A DNA stretch of 64,000 nucleotides, taken from positions 1,550,001-1,614,000 of the forward strand of contig NZ_AP026764.1 of NCBI RefSeq assembly GCF_026000435.1, read 5' to 3'. Source of the stretch: Vibrio sp. STUT-A11. GTDB taxonomy: Bacteria > Pseudomonadota > Gammaproteobacteria > Enterobacterales > Vibrionaceae. The translations under genes were made by a program, and so were the position numbers. This document shows, piece after piece, positions 28,578-37,312 of this stretch. Under the pieces are notes generated by a model. That model made no database searches. It was not told where the DNA came from and saw nothing but the letters and a program-made list of their open reading frames with translations. Position 1 is the stretch's first letter, and every line of letters starts with the position of its first letter.

Positions 28578-29696
28578 TTAGCCACGGTAGTAGCGTTGAG
28601 GTACGAAAGGCATTTTTTCTACTGTCATCGGTAGCATTTTACCGCGTACTTCAGCGAACAACTCCGTACCAATAGCAGCTAAATCTGCACGCACATAACC
28701 CATTGAAACTGGCTTACCTGCGTTAGGGCCAGCAGTACCGCTGGTTACTACACCGATTTGATTTCCGTCAGCATCAAACAGCTCCGCACCTTCACGAACT
28801 GGCGCTTTAGTTTGACCAACTAGGCCAACGCGCTTACGCACGACATCTTTGGTCTCAATTTGCTTAAGAATGATGTCTGTTCCAGGGAAACCGCCTTCAC
28901 GTTCACCACCTGTGCGACGAACTTTTTGAATGCCCCAAAGTAAGCTTGCTTCAACTGGCGTTGTCGTTGTATCTAGATCGTGACCATATAGACAAAGTCC
29001 ACATTCCAAACGCAATGAATCGCGAGCGCCAAGACCAATCCACTCAACTTCAGCTTCCGCTGTAAGTTTACGAGCTAGCTCTTCAGCGTGAGAATTTGGC
29101 ACTGAGATTTCATAGCCGTCTTCACCCGTGTAGCCACTGCGGCTTACGATACATTCAGCGCCAAGGATTTCTAGTTTCTTCACGTCCATAAACAGCATAT
29201 CCGCTACTTCAGCATTAAAGCGTTTAAGTACTTCAGCCGCTTTTGGACCTTGAAGTGCTAGTAGAGCGCGATCTTCGATGATTTCAAGTTCGACGTCAGC
29301 AGGAAGGTGAGCTTTAAGGTGAGCAATATCTTGCTCTTTACAAGCAGCGTTAACCACAACGAACAGATGATCACCCTGGTTTGCGACCATTAGGTCATCC
29401 ATGATTCCGCCTTGCTCATTGGTAAAGAAAGCATAGCGCTGGTTACCTTGCGGCAAGTCAATAATGTCTACAGGAACCAATGTCTCCAGAAATGCTGCTG
29501 CACCCTCACCAATCAAACGAAGTTGACCCATGTGAGAAACATCAAACAGACCCGCTGCATCACGAGTGTGTAAGTGTTCCTTCTTAACGCCTAGTGGGTA
29601 CTGGACAGGCATATCGTAACCCGCGAACGGGACCATTTTTGCGCCAACTTCAATATGAAGTGCATGCAGTGGTGTTTTCAGAAGTTCTTGAGTCAT
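28578..29696 (-). CDS. gcvT: Glycine cleavage system T protein (aminomethyltransferase)
   Basis: 372 residues. T protein moves the aminomethyl carbon from lipoyl-H protein to tetrahydrofolate, giving 5,10-methylene-THF and ammonia. LFDVSHMGQLRLIGEGA (about 50) and SRSGYTGEDGYEI (about 190) are family signatures. The ATG at 29696 is preceded by GGAG at 6 bases; the frame opens 4 codons earlier with no site. It is separated from glyA-gcvH-gcvP and transcribed in the opposite direction, with the XRE-cupin gene upstream on the same strand. Confidence 0.95.
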   Translation of the reverse strand: MTQELLKTPLHALHIEVGAKMVPFAGYDMPVQYPLGVKKEHLHTRDAAGLFDVSHMGQLRLIGEGAAAFLETLVPVDIIDLPQGNQRYAFFTNEQGGIMDDLMVANQGDHLFVVVNAACKEQDIAHLKAHLPADVELEIIEDRALLALQGPKAAEVLKRFNAEVADMLFMDVKKLEILGAECIVSRSGYTGEDGYEISVPNSHAEELARKLTAEAEVEWIGLGARDSLRLECGLCLYGHDLDTTTTPVEASLLWGIQKVRRTGGEREGGFPGTDIILKQIETKDVVRKRVGLVGQTKAPVREGAELFDADGNQIGVVTSGTAGPNAGKPVSMGYVRADLAAIGTELFAEVRGKMLPMTVEKMPFVPQRYYRG

Positions 29697-29722
29697 TTTC
29701 GTCTCCATTTAGATAGACCCGA

Positions 29723-29739
29723 GAATGCTGTCAGCATTC
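29723..29739. promoter_or_regulatory. Perfect palindrome before gcvT
   Basis: GAATGCTGTCAGCATTC has 8-bp arms around a single base, 27 bp from the gcvT start codon. The one-base centre favours a protein-binding site over an RNA hairpin. The binding protein is unknown. Confidence 0.45.
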
Positions 29740-29749
29740 GCTTTCTATG

Positions 29750-29763
29750 TTTCCAATAATAAA
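29750..29763. promoter_or_regulatory. Degenerate CTATAGGAAA-type site before gcvT
   Basis: TTTCCAATAATAAA matches 11 of 14 positions of the perfect palindrome at 30704-30717. It is 54 bp upstream of the gcvT start, a sensible place for an operator. Confidence 0.4.
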
Positions 29764-29848
29764 CACGCTTGATCTAATTTTGCACGAACAAGACGACTGT
29801 TGGCTTTCAAAAGTGTGACTTTTAACATTTTAATCACAACAAAAGGCT

Positions 29849-29890
29849 AAAAAAAGCGCTCAATTGAGTGATAGATCATCAACTGAGCGC
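29849..29890 (-). terminator. Terminator between the XRE gene and gcvT
   Basis: On the minus strand an 11-bp stem (GCGCTCAGTTG with CAATTGAGCGC, one G-T pair) with a 13-base loop is followed by seven T. It ends the XRE-cupin transcript. A promoter-like TTGCTA-16-TAAAAT just upstream would make it an early attenuator for gcvT, which is less likely. Confidence 0.85.
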
Positions 29891-29913
29891 CATTTTAACG
29901 AATTCACAACTGA

Positions 29914-29929
29914 TAGCAATCGTTTGCTT
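29914..29929. promoter_or_regulatory. PurR-like box upstream of gcvT
   Basis: TAGCAATCGTTTGCTT matches the PurR consensus at 12 of 16 positions including the central CG and both GCAA/TTGC arms. PurR represses gcvTHP in E. coli. Here it lies upstream of a terminator, so its role is doubtful. Confidence 0.4.
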
Positions 29930-29942
29930 TCACTATAGGAAA
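29928..29942. promoter_or_regulatory. CTATAGGAAA site downstream of the XRE gene
   Basis: TTTCACTATAGGAAA is the perfect site at 30704-30717 with one inserted base, and the match continues into ATTT. It lies 18 bp past the XRE stop codon. Confidence 0.45.
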
Positions 29943-29959
29943 TTTACAACTTTTTATCA

Positions 29960-30583
29960 CTACTTGGCTGTGACCCAAAGAATCTGTGCATCTTCTTCAC
30001 TGACACTGGTCAACATGTGTCCCATGTTCGCATCATAGTAAACACTGTCGCCTTCACACAGAACCACAGGTTCATAGAACTCAGAGTAGAACTTTACTTC
30101 GCCAGATAAGATAAGTAAGAACTCTTCACCGTCATGACGAACCCAGTCTTTGTACTCATCAAAGTGTCGGGCGCGGATCTGGCTCTTAAAGGGCATCATT
30201 TTCTTATTGGAAAGTTGAGTAGCAAGTAGCTCGTGCTCATAGGTTTGAGTCGGGTGAGGTTTACCTTCATTCTTTCGAGTAACATCCCTACGCCCAGTTG
30301 CGACTTTTTTTCTTGGTGGTTCAAAGAGTTGAGGCATGTCAATTTGCAAACCCAGCGCCAATTTTTGCATCGCCTGAAAGGTAGGAGAAATCTGCTCGTT
30401 CTCTATTTTACTTAGTGTAGAACGCGCCAGGCCGGTTCTTTGGCTCGCCTCTTCAAGTGTAATACCCAGCTTTGAGCGAATATCTTTAATACGCTGCCCA
30501 AGCTTTAAAGGCTCAATACTCTCATCATGATTATCTTTCGCAAGCGTCATCGATGGGTACTCATCATAAATACTTCCTGCCAT
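29960..30583 (-). CDS. XRE-family regulator with cupin domain (predicted glycine regulator)
   Basis: 207 residues. HTH_3 domain at about 25-85 (LGQRIKDIRSKLGITLEEASQRTGL, then STLSKIENEQISPTFQAMQKLA), and a C-terminal cupin at about 135-205 (GEEFLLILSGEVKFYSE, VLCEGDSVYYDANMGHML) that probably binds a small ligand. The ATG at 30583 follows AGAGGG; an open frame 25 codons longer lacks a site. It lies between gcvT and glyA, divergent from glyA, and is the natural candidate to control both, perhaps sensing glycine or serine. This function is inferred from context. Confidence 0.88.
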   Translation of the reverse strand: MAGSIYDEYPSMTLAKDNHDESIEPLKLGQRIKDIRSKLGITLEEASQRTGLARSTLSKIENEQISPTFQAMQKLALGLQIDMPQLFEPPRKKVATGRRDVTRKNEGKPHPTQTYEHELLATQLSNKKMMPFKSQIRARHFDEYKDWVRHDGEEFLLILSGEVKFYSEFYEPVVLCEGDSVYYDANMGHMLTSVSEEDAQILWVTAK

Positions 30584-30703
30584 AATTCCCTCTGTAATTG
30601 TTCTTATCTCTCTCCCTACATGCATTGTGCATGAACCGTATAATGGATAAAAGTCCACCAGGTTAATTAAAGTGTGCTCTCGTTAACAAAAATCGCAAGC
30701 GTG

Positions 30704-30717
30704 TTTCCTATAGGAAA
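30704..30717. promoter_or_regulatory. Perfect palindrome, probable operator of the XRE-cupin regulator
   Basis: TTTCCTATAGGAAA is a perfect 14-bp palindrome in the region between the divergent XRE and glyA genes. Related sequences occur at 29928 and 29750 beside gcvT and were not noticed elsewhere in the window. Confidence 0.6.
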
Positions 30718-30973
30718 TTTTTTGTTGATTGTTCTCGCCCCAAGCGTTATGTTACAGCCTTGTTAGATGTAGAGATGCACTTTTCCGTAAACGATTAGGC
30801 GTGAGAGATTGGATTAGTCACGCACGATTCGACGGATTTTTGCCCATTTTTAGGGCTGGATGTTCGCTCTGTTCTGCTACGCAGTTCAGCTGTTTTGAGG
30901 ACAAATGAACCTAACCGCAAACCAATAATTCAATCTATGCGGGTTCATTTTCAGATTTGGAAGGTCAACTACC
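30718..30973 (+). other. glyA leader with stem-loops
   Basis: About 255 bp before glyA. A 6-bp stem GCGTGA/TCACGC lies at about 30801-30825. A longer stem pairs ATGAAC...CCGCA (30905-30919) with TGCGGGTTCAT (30938-30948), with a bulged CTAA on the left arm. The latter ends 25 bases before the start codon. No glycine, THF or SAM riboswitch core was recognised. Confidence 0.35.
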
Positions 30974-32269
30974 ATGAACAAGAGTTACCCTAACCACAGC
31001 TTGGAAAACTTTTTCTCTACCAACCTTTCTGCGACAGATGATGCTGTCTTTGCTGGAATTCAGGCGGAATTCGCTCGCCAAAACGAACAAATCGAACTTA
31101 TCGCTTCTGAGAACATTGTTTCTAAAGCGGTAATGCAAGCTCAAGGCACTTGCTTAACAAACAAATACGCTGAAGGTTACCCTGGTCGTCGTTACTACGG
31201 CGGTTGTGAACACGTTGATACGGTTGAGGCAATCGCTATCGAACGCGCGAAAAAGCTTTTTAGTTGTGAATACGCAAACGTTCAACCTCACTCAGGCGCT
31301 CAGGCAAACGGAGCAGTAAAACTGGCTCTTCTTCAGCCAGGCGACACCATTTTAGGTATGTCATTAGACGCAGGTGGCCACCTTACTCACGGCGCACGCC
31401 CTGCTCTATCAGGTAAATGGTTCAATGCCGTTCAGTACGGTGTTGACCGCGAAACACTAGAAATTAATTACGAAGATGTTCGTGCTCTTGCTCTTGAGCA
31501 CAAACCAAAAATGATCATTGCTGGTGGTAGCGCTATTCCACGTACTATCGACTTCGCTAAGTTCCGCGAAATTGCAGACGAAGTTGAAGCCATTCTAATG
31601 GTTGATATGGCGCACATCGCAGGTCTTATCGCGACTGGTGCTCACCCAAGCCCACTACCACACGCACACGTTGTAACAACAACAACGCACAAAACATTAC
31701 GTGGTCCACGTGGAGGCATGATCTTAACGAATCACGAAGACATCATTAAGAAAATCAACTCAGCGGTATTCCCTGGCCTTCAAGGAGGCCCACTAATGCA
31801 CGTTATTGCTGCAAAAGCCGTCGCATTTGGTGAAGCACTTGGCCCTGAGTTCAAAACTTATATCAATTCAGTGATCAATAACGCAAAAGTATTAGCTGAA
31901 GTATTGCAGACTCGCGGTTGCGACATTGTGACTGGCGGAACCGATACTCACCTGATGCTGGTTGACCTTCGCCCTAAGGGTTTGAAAGGTAACAAAGCAG
32001 AAGAAGCTCTCGAGCGTGCGGGAATCACATGTAATAAAAATGGCATCCCATTTGACTCAGAGAAGCCTATGATTACATCGGGTATCCGTTTGGGTACACC
32101 AGCTGGCACAAGCCGCGGCTTTGGCGCAGAAGAATTCAAGCTCATCGGTAATTGGATTGGCGATGTATTGGATGGGTTAGTCGAAAGCCCTGAAGGTAAC
32201 GCAGAAGTAGAACAGCGCGTTCGCAAAGAAGTGAAAGCACTGTGCGGCCGATTCCCTCTTTACCAATAA
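30974..32269 (+). CDS. glyA: Serine hydroxymethyltransferase
   Basis: 431 residues. A PLP enzyme interconverting serine plus THF with glycine plus 5,10-methylene-THF. IELIASENIVSKAVMQAQG (about 36) and YAEGYPGRRYYGGCE (about 63) are diagnostic, and VVTTTTHKTLRGPRGG carries the PLP lysine at residue 240. It is about 14 residues longer than E. coli GlyA at the N-terminus (MNKSYPNHSLENFFSTNL), which suggests a paralog dedicated to glycine catabolism beside gcvH and gcvP. AAGG precedes the ATG. Confidence 0.95.
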   Translation: MNKSYPNHSLENFFSTNLSATDDAVFAGIQAEFARQNEQIELIASENIVSKAVMQAQGTCLTNKYAEGYPGRRYYGGCEHVDTVEAIAIERAKKLFSCEYANVQPHSGAQANGAVKLALLQPGDTILGMSLDAGGHLTHGARPALSGKWFNAVQYGVDRETLEINYEDVRALALEHKPKMIIAGGSAIPRTIDFAKFREIADEVEAILMVDMAHIAGLIATGAHPSPLPHAHVVTTTTHKTLRGPRGGMILTNHEDIIKKINSAVFPGLQGGPLMHVIAAKAVAFGEALGPEFKTYINSVINNAKVLAEVLQTRGCDIVTGGTDTHLMLVDLRPKGLKGNKAEEALERAGITCNKNGIPFDSEKPMITSGIRLGTPAGTSRGFGAEEFKLIGNWIGDVLDGLVESPEGNAEVEQRVRKEVKALCGRFPLYQ

Positions 32270-32305
32270 ACAATTTAAACGCAGTTATTTTTTGGAGATT
32301 AAGCA

Positions 32306-32686
32306 ATGGACAACACATTGAAGTTTGCAGATAGCCACGAGTGGGTACGTGATAATGGCGATGGCACAGTAACTATCGGTATTTCTGAGCACGCACAAGA
32401 AATGTTGGGCGACGTAGTATTCGTTGACCTACCAGACGTGGAAGACGAAATTGAAGCTGGCGAAAGCTTCTCTCTTGTTGAGTCTGTAAAAGCAGCTTCA
32501 GATATCTACGCGCCTATCAGCGGTGAAGTTGTAGAAATCAACGAAGAGCTTGAAGATAGCCCAGAGCTAATCAACGAAGAACCATATGAAGGCGGCTGGA
32601 TTGTTAAAGTTAAGATGTCTGACCCATCAGAACTAGACAACCTAAAAGACGCAGAAGAATACCTAAACTCTATCGAAGAAGAGTAA
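32306..32686 (+). CDS. gcvH: Glycine cleavage system H protein
   Basis: 126 residues, usual length. It carries the methylamine arm on lipoyl-lysine between P, T and L proteins. The lipoylation site is K62 in SVESVKAASDIYAP. HEWVRDNGDGTVTIGISEHAQ at the N-terminus and EDSPELINEEPYEGGWIVKV near 85 are typical. It follows glyA by 36 bp with a GGAG ribosome site, so the two are probably co-transcribed. Confidence 0.96.
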   Translation: MDNTLKFADSHEWVRDNGDGTVTIGISEHAQEMLGDVVFVDLPDVEDEIEAGESFSLVESVKAASDIYAPISGEVVEINEELEDSPELINEEPYEGGWIVKVKMSDPSELDNLKDAEEYLNSIEEE

Positions 32687-32700
32687 TTAGGAAGATTTGC

Positions 32701-32734
32701 AAAGCTGCCCCCGCCCGGAAGGCAGCTTTTTTTT
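32701..32734 (+). terminator. Terminator after gcvH
   Basis: AAAGCTGCC pairs with GGCAGCTTT around a 10-base loop; eight T follow. It should separate glyA-gcvH from gcvP unless it is leaky, which would lower gcvP expression relative to gcvH. Confidence 0.88.
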
Positions 32735-32738
32735 CAAT

Positions 32739-32779
32739 GTTCGGACCTTATTAGTAACGACCCGATACGTTACCCGAAC
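32739..32779 (+). promoter_or_regulatory. Nested inverted repeat in front of gcvP
   Basis: GTAACG (32754-32759) pairs with CGTTAC (32768-32773), and directly outside on the right CCGAAC (32774-32779) pairs with GTTCGG (32739-32744), leaving a 9-base bulge on the left. It ends 20 bases before the gcvP start, between the gcvH terminator and the ribosome site. It may be an RNA element or an operator. Confidence 0.4.
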
Positions 32780-32799
32780 GATGGAGTAGGTAAAGGACA

Positions 32800-35679
32800 A
32801 TGACTGAATTACTTCAAAGCCTCAGCACACAAAATGAGTTCGTTGCTCGCCACAACGGCCCAAACAAATCCGACCAACAAAAAATGTTGGATGCGATCAA
32901 TGTTGCTAACCTTGACGCACTTATCGAAGAAACGGTTCCAGCACAAATTCGCCTAGAAAAGCCACTAGCACTAGCAGAGGCGAAAAGCGAAGCAGACATG
33001 CTGGTTGCGATGCGCAAATTCGCTGATCAAAACCAAATTAAACGTACGTTCATCGGCCAAGGTTACTACAACACCTTCACGCCAAATGTCATTCTACGTA
33101 ACGTACTAGAAAACCCAGGCTGGTACACAGCTTACACTCCTTACCAACCAGAGATATCTCAAGGTCGTCTGGAAGCACTTCTGAACTACCAACAAATGGT
33201 CATGGATCTAACTGGTATGGAAATCGCGAACGCTTCTCTTCTTGATGAAGCAACGGCAGCAGCTGAAGCGATGACGCTATGTAAGCGTGCGGGTAAGAGC
33301 AAAAGTAACGTATTCTTCGTGGCTGACGATGTTCACCCACAAACTCTAGAAGTTGTAAAAACTCGTGCGAAATATATTGGCTTTGAAGTACTCGTTGATT
33401 CACTTGAATCACTACCAGAACAAGACGTATTTGGCGCACTTGTTCAATACCCAGGCACAACGGGTGAAGTACGTGATCTAACCGACATCATCGCGAAAGC
33501 ACAAGCTAACAAAACGTTGGTAACGGTTGCTACTGACCTACTTGCTTCTACTCTGCTGAAACCAGCAGGCGAAATGGGGGCAGACGTGGTTATCGGTTCT
33601 GCTCAGCGTTTCGGTGTACCAATGGGTTACGGCGGTCCACACGCAGCATTCATGGCAACTCGTGACAAGCATAAGCGTACAATGCCAGGTCGTGTAATCG
33701 GTGTTTCTATCGATGTAAACGGCAACCAGGCACTGCGCATGGCAATGCAGACACGTGAACAGCACATCCGCCGTGAAAAAGCGACATCAAACATCTGTAC
33801 TGCGCAAGCACTACTGGCGAACATGGCATCTTTCTACGCGGTATTCCACGGCGCAGAAGGTCTACGCACGATCGCTCGTCGCACTCACCACATGACTGCG
33901 ATTCTGGCTGCTGGTCTGACTAAGTCTGGCTACGAGCTTGCTCACAATAGCTTCTTCGATACCATCACACTCAATACTGATGGCAAAACTGAAGAGCTTT
34001 ACGCGAAAGCACAAGCGGCAGACATCAACCTACGCCTCCTTCAAGGTGAAGGTCAAGGCGGCAAACTAGGTATCAGCTTAGACGAAACAACAACCACTGA
34101 CGACATCAACGCTCTATTTGAGGTGTTTGGTGTACAACAAGATGTTAACGCTCTGTCTTCTGAAATCTCTGGCAACGAGTTTGCTGCTATTCCTGAAGCG
34201 CTACGCCGCACGTCTAAGTTCCTGACTCACCCAGTATTCAACACGCACCACAGCGAAACGCAAATGATGCGTTACCTGAAACAGCTAGAGAACAAAGACT
34301 TCTCTCTGACTCACGGTATGATCCCACTGGGCAGCTGTACAATGAAACTGAACGCAGCAGCAGAGATGATCCCTGTTACTTGGCCTGAGTTTGGTTCTAT
34401 CCACCCATTCGCTCCTCTAGAGCAAGCGGCAGGTTACTCTGCGCTAGCGAAAGATCTGAAAGAGAAGCTATGCGAAATCACTGGTTACGATGATTTCTCT
34501 CTACAGCCAAACTCTGGTGCGTCTGGTGAATACGCAGGCCTTATCGCGATTCAACGCTACCACGACAGCCGTGGCGAAGGTCACCGTAACGTATGTTTGA
34601 TCCCAAGCTCTGCGCACGGCACTAACCCAGCGACAGCGTCAATGGTATCAATGAAAGTGGTTGTGGTTAAATGTGATGAAGATGGCAACATCGACATGAC
34701 AGACCTAGCAGCGAAAATCGAGAAACACAAAGACAACCTATCAAGCATCATGATCACTTACCCTTCTACGCACGGCGTATACGAAGAGCACGTGAAAGAA
34801 GTATGTGAAATGGTTCATTCAGCAGGTGGTCAGGTTTACCTGGACGGCGCAAACATGAACGCGCAGGTTGCTCTAACGTCTCCAGGTTTCATCGGCTCTG
34901 ACGTTTCTCACCTGAACCTACATAAAACCTTCTGTATCCCACATGGTGGTGGCGGTCCAGGTATGGGTCCTATCGGTGTTAAATCTCACCTGGCGACTTT
35001 CCTACCAGGTCACATCGAAAATGGTGTAGAAGGTAAAGAGTTAGCGGTTTCTGCAGCAGATATGGGTAGCGCATCTATTCTACCTATTTCTTGGGCTTAC
35101 ATCGCAATGATGGGTGAAGCTGGCCTACAAGAAGCGACTAAAGTTGCGATTCTGAACGCCAACTACGTGATGGAGCGTCTGCGTCCACACTACCCAATTC
35201 TTTACCGTGGTAAAAATGGCCGTGTGGCGCACGAATGTATCGTTGATATTCGTCCGCTTAAAGAAGAAACAGGCATCAGCGAAGAAGACATCGCGAAGCG
35301 TCTAATGGACTACGGTTTCCACGCGCCAACAATGTCATTCCCAGTTGCTGGTACACTGATGGTTGAACCAACTGAATCAGAAGATTTGGAAGAGCTAGAC
35401 CGCTTCTGTGAGGCAATGATCGCAATCCGTGAAGAGATGACAAAAGTGAAAAACGGTGAATGGCCACTAGAGAACAATCCTCTGGTTAACGCACCGCATA
35501 CTCAAGTGGATCTTGCAGCGGCAGAATGGGATCGCCCTTACTCTCGTGAGCTAGGCTGCTTCCCATCGAAAGCGACTAAGTCTTGGAAATACTGGCCAAC
35601 TGTGAACCGTGTAGATAACGTTTACGGCGACCGTAACCTAATCTGCTCGTGCCCAAGCATTGATAACTACGAAGACTAA
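32800..35679 (+). CDS. gcvP: Glycine dehydrogenase (decarboxylating), P protein
   Basis: 959 residues, the long single-chain form in which both ancestral halves are fused. A PLP enzyme that decarboxylates glycine and loads the methylamine on H protein. The active C-terminal half shows SSAHGTNPATASM (about 605) and the PLP lysine at about 709 in LNLHKTFCIPHGGGGPGMGP. AAAGGA lies 4 bases before the ATG. It stands 113 bp after gcvH with a terminator between. The L protein (lipoamide dehydrogenase) is not in the window. Confidence 0.96.
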   Translation: MTELLQSLSTQNEFVARHNGPNKSDQQKMLDAINVANLDALIEETVPAQIRLEKPLALAEAKSEADMLVAMRKFADQNQIKRTFIGQGYYNTFTPNVILRNVLENPGWYTAYTPYQPEISQGRLEALLNYQQMVMDLTGMEIANASLLDEATAAAEAMTLCKRAGKSKSNVFFVADDVHPQTLEVVKTRAKYIGFEVLVDSLESLPEQDVFGALVQYPGTTGEVRDLTDIIAKAQANKTLVTVATDLLASTLLKPAGEMGADVVIGSAQRFGVPMGYGGPHAAFMATRDKHKRTMPGRVIGVSIDVNGNQALRMAMQTREQHIRREKATSNICTAQALLANMASFYAVFHGAEGLRTIARRTHHMTAILAAGLTKSGYELAHNSFFDTITLNTDGKTEELYAKAQAADINLRLLQGEGQGGKLGISLDETTTTDDINALFEVFGVQQDVNALSSEISGNEFAAIPEALRRTSKFLTHPVFNTHHSETQMMRYLKQLENKDFSLTHGMIPLGSCTMKLNAAAEMIPVTWPEFGSIHPFAPLEQAAGYSALAKDLKEKLCEITGYDDFSLQPNSGASGEYAGLIAIQRYHDSRGEGHRNVCLIPSSAHGTNPATASMVSMKVVVVKCDEDGNIDMTDLAAKIEKHKDNLSSIMITYPSTHGVYEEHVKEVCEMVHSAGGQVYLDGANMNAQVALTSPGFIGSDVSHLNLHKTFCIPHGGGGPGMGPIGVKSHLATFLPGHIENGVEGKELAVSAADMGSASILPISWAYIAMMGEAGLQEATKVAILNANYVMERLRPHYPILYRGKNGRVAHECIVDIRPLKEETGISEEDIAKRLMDYGFHAPTMSFPVAGTLMVEPTESEDLEELDRFCEAMIAIREEMTKVKNGEWPLENNPLVNAPHTQVDLAAAEWDRPYSRELGCFPSKATKSWKYWPTVNRVDNVYGDRNLICSCPSIDNYED

Positions 35680-35729
35680 TTTCGTATTGATGATCACAGA
35701 TAACCAAGTTGGAAACTGACTTGAGTAAC

Positions 35730-35757
35730 AAAAGGCGAACCGTTTGGTTCGCCTTTT
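35730..35757. terminator. Bidirectional terminator after gcvP
   Basis: AAAAGGCGAACC pairs perfectly with GGTTCGCCTTTT around GTTT, between gcvP and the convergent transporter gene. Confidence 0.92.
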
Positions 35758-35808
35758 CTGTAAATACGCCAACGTAGACAGGCTCTATTTGTATCTATAC
35801 CTGTCTGA

Positions 35809-37206
35809 CTAGTTGATCCAGCCTAGCAGTTGCCACCATAGAAAATCTAAAGGCATCAGAAAGAAAACCGTAATCGCGGTTAAAGGCAGGGTTATTTTTA
35901 ACAATTTAGACAAAGGTTCGTTGGATAATTGCATAGCAACGACTAGTGGCCCCACCTGATAAGGGAAAAGCACGGTTGAAAAACCGATAACCTGAGTCAT
36001 TAAAACTGCAGGTAGAGAAAAGCCGGTTACTTGGGCGAAACCTTCTGCCATCGGTGTCAATACAGTTGGAACGCCTGGGATTGTTGCAACCAGTCCTGTC
36101 AGGGTAGAAATAACAGACAGTGCCATGAAGCTTAGGAATGCGTTACTTTGATCGGCTGGCAGCAGATGACTGAACAATTCACCCATGGCTGAAGCAATTC
36201 CTGACTCATTTACCAACGCTCCCAGTCCCAATGCACCGGCAACAAAAATCACGGTGGCAAAATCAACGGAACTATTAAACGCTTTTGGCTCGACCACGCC
36301 CCATTTAGGTAAAAGAAGAATAATCGCGGTGACTAAACCTACCCAAGCTGGGTTTATGCCGTGAATCGTATCTGTTATCCAGAATAACAGTGTGAATGCG
36401 AGCAAAATTCCGACTTTCTTCTGATCCTTTTGGCTAGAAGCGAAGCTTTCGCTGTTGGTCTCTTCATTCTCAGCTGGCACAGCAATTTCGTCTGGAAAAA
36501 TACGCAGAACCAACCAAATGACCACTAGTGATTTAAGGATTCCTAACACAGGGAAATGGAGAAGCAGGTATTCAGTGTAGCCGAAGGTAAGGTTGAAAAG
36601 AGTTTCGCTGGAACCAGCTAAGATCATGTTTGGAATATTAGCGGGCAAAATTGCAAAACTGGGCATATTGCATGAGATGGCAAGAGCGGTTGCAATGCCA
36701 ATTCGGCCATTACTGCCTTTCTTAAGTCCTACCGTGTCCGCCAATGCCATACCGATAGGTATTAATACAACAGCTCTACCTACAGAAGAAGGCATGATAA
36801 AACCCAGTAACATGGCACTCAATACCAAGCCAGCGATAAGGCGAGAATAACTGACCGTTAAATAAGGGGAAATGAGTATTGCAAGCTTTTGTCCTAATCC
36901 TGATTTGGAAATTGCCGCTCCAATGATAAATCCCGAAATGATTAACCATACAGCGGTAGAACCAAAACCCGCAAATACTATGGATGGTGAAATCAATCCT
37001 AATGTTGTTACCAAAGCAAAGAAGATCAAACCAGCAAGAAAAGGAGGGACACAGCCTGAACTCCAAAAAACAAGCGTTACCAATACAACGGCGGCGCTTT
37101 GAGAAAATAGCTCAGACTGACCTGAAAAAGAATAGTTACTAATAAAAAGTGCAAATGTGAGCGCGATTATTATTACGACGGATTTTATATTTAGCCGGCT
37201 GACCAT
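35809..37206 (-). CDS. SLC13/DASS-type anion transporter
   Basis: 465 residues with about 11-12 membrane segments and a short hydrophilic loop (about 235-260, NEETNSESFASSQKDQKK). Features such as STAVWLIISGFIIGAAI and MPSSVGRAVVLIPIGMAL fit the sodium-coupled di/tricarboxylate or sulfate transporter superfamily. The substrate cannot be told. AAGGAG precedes the ATG. It is divergent from an AraC-type gene at 37313 that probably controls it. Confidence 0.82.
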   Translation of the reverse strand: MVSRLNIKSVVIIIALTFALFISNYSFSGQSELFSQSAAVVLVTLVFWSSGCVPPFLAGLIFFALVTTLGLISPSIVFAGFGSTAVWLIISGFIIGAAISKSGLGQKLAILISPYLTVSYSRLIAGLVLSAMLLGFIMPSSVGRAVVLIPIGMALADTVGLKKGSNGRIGIATALAISCNMPSFAILPANIPNMILAGSSETLFNLTFGYTEYLLLHFPVLGILKSLVVIWLVLRIFPDEIAVPAENEETNSESFASSQKDQKKVGILLAFTLLFWITDTIHGINPAWVGLVTAIILLLPKWGVVEPKAFNSSVDFATVIFVAGALGLGALVNESGIASAMGELFSHLLPADQSNAFLSFMALSVISTLTGLVATIPGVPTVLTPMAEGFAQVTGFSLPAVLMTQVIGFSTVLFPYQVGPLVVAMQLSNEPLSKLLKITLPLTAITVFFLMPLDFLWWQLLGWIN

Positions 37207-37312
37207 TTATGTTTCTCCTTGGCTTATATTTATAGTTGAGGTCAACAGCCCCTAGCTATATTGTTGATTTGTTCTTAAAATACTCTTTTTTATGGCGCGT
37301 GAGTAAGACTAG

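Noticed and set aside
29709..30973. A glycine riboswitch was looked for upstream of gcvT and glyA.
   Set aside because: The conserved aptamer cores are absent on both strands; only simple stems and terminator structures are present.
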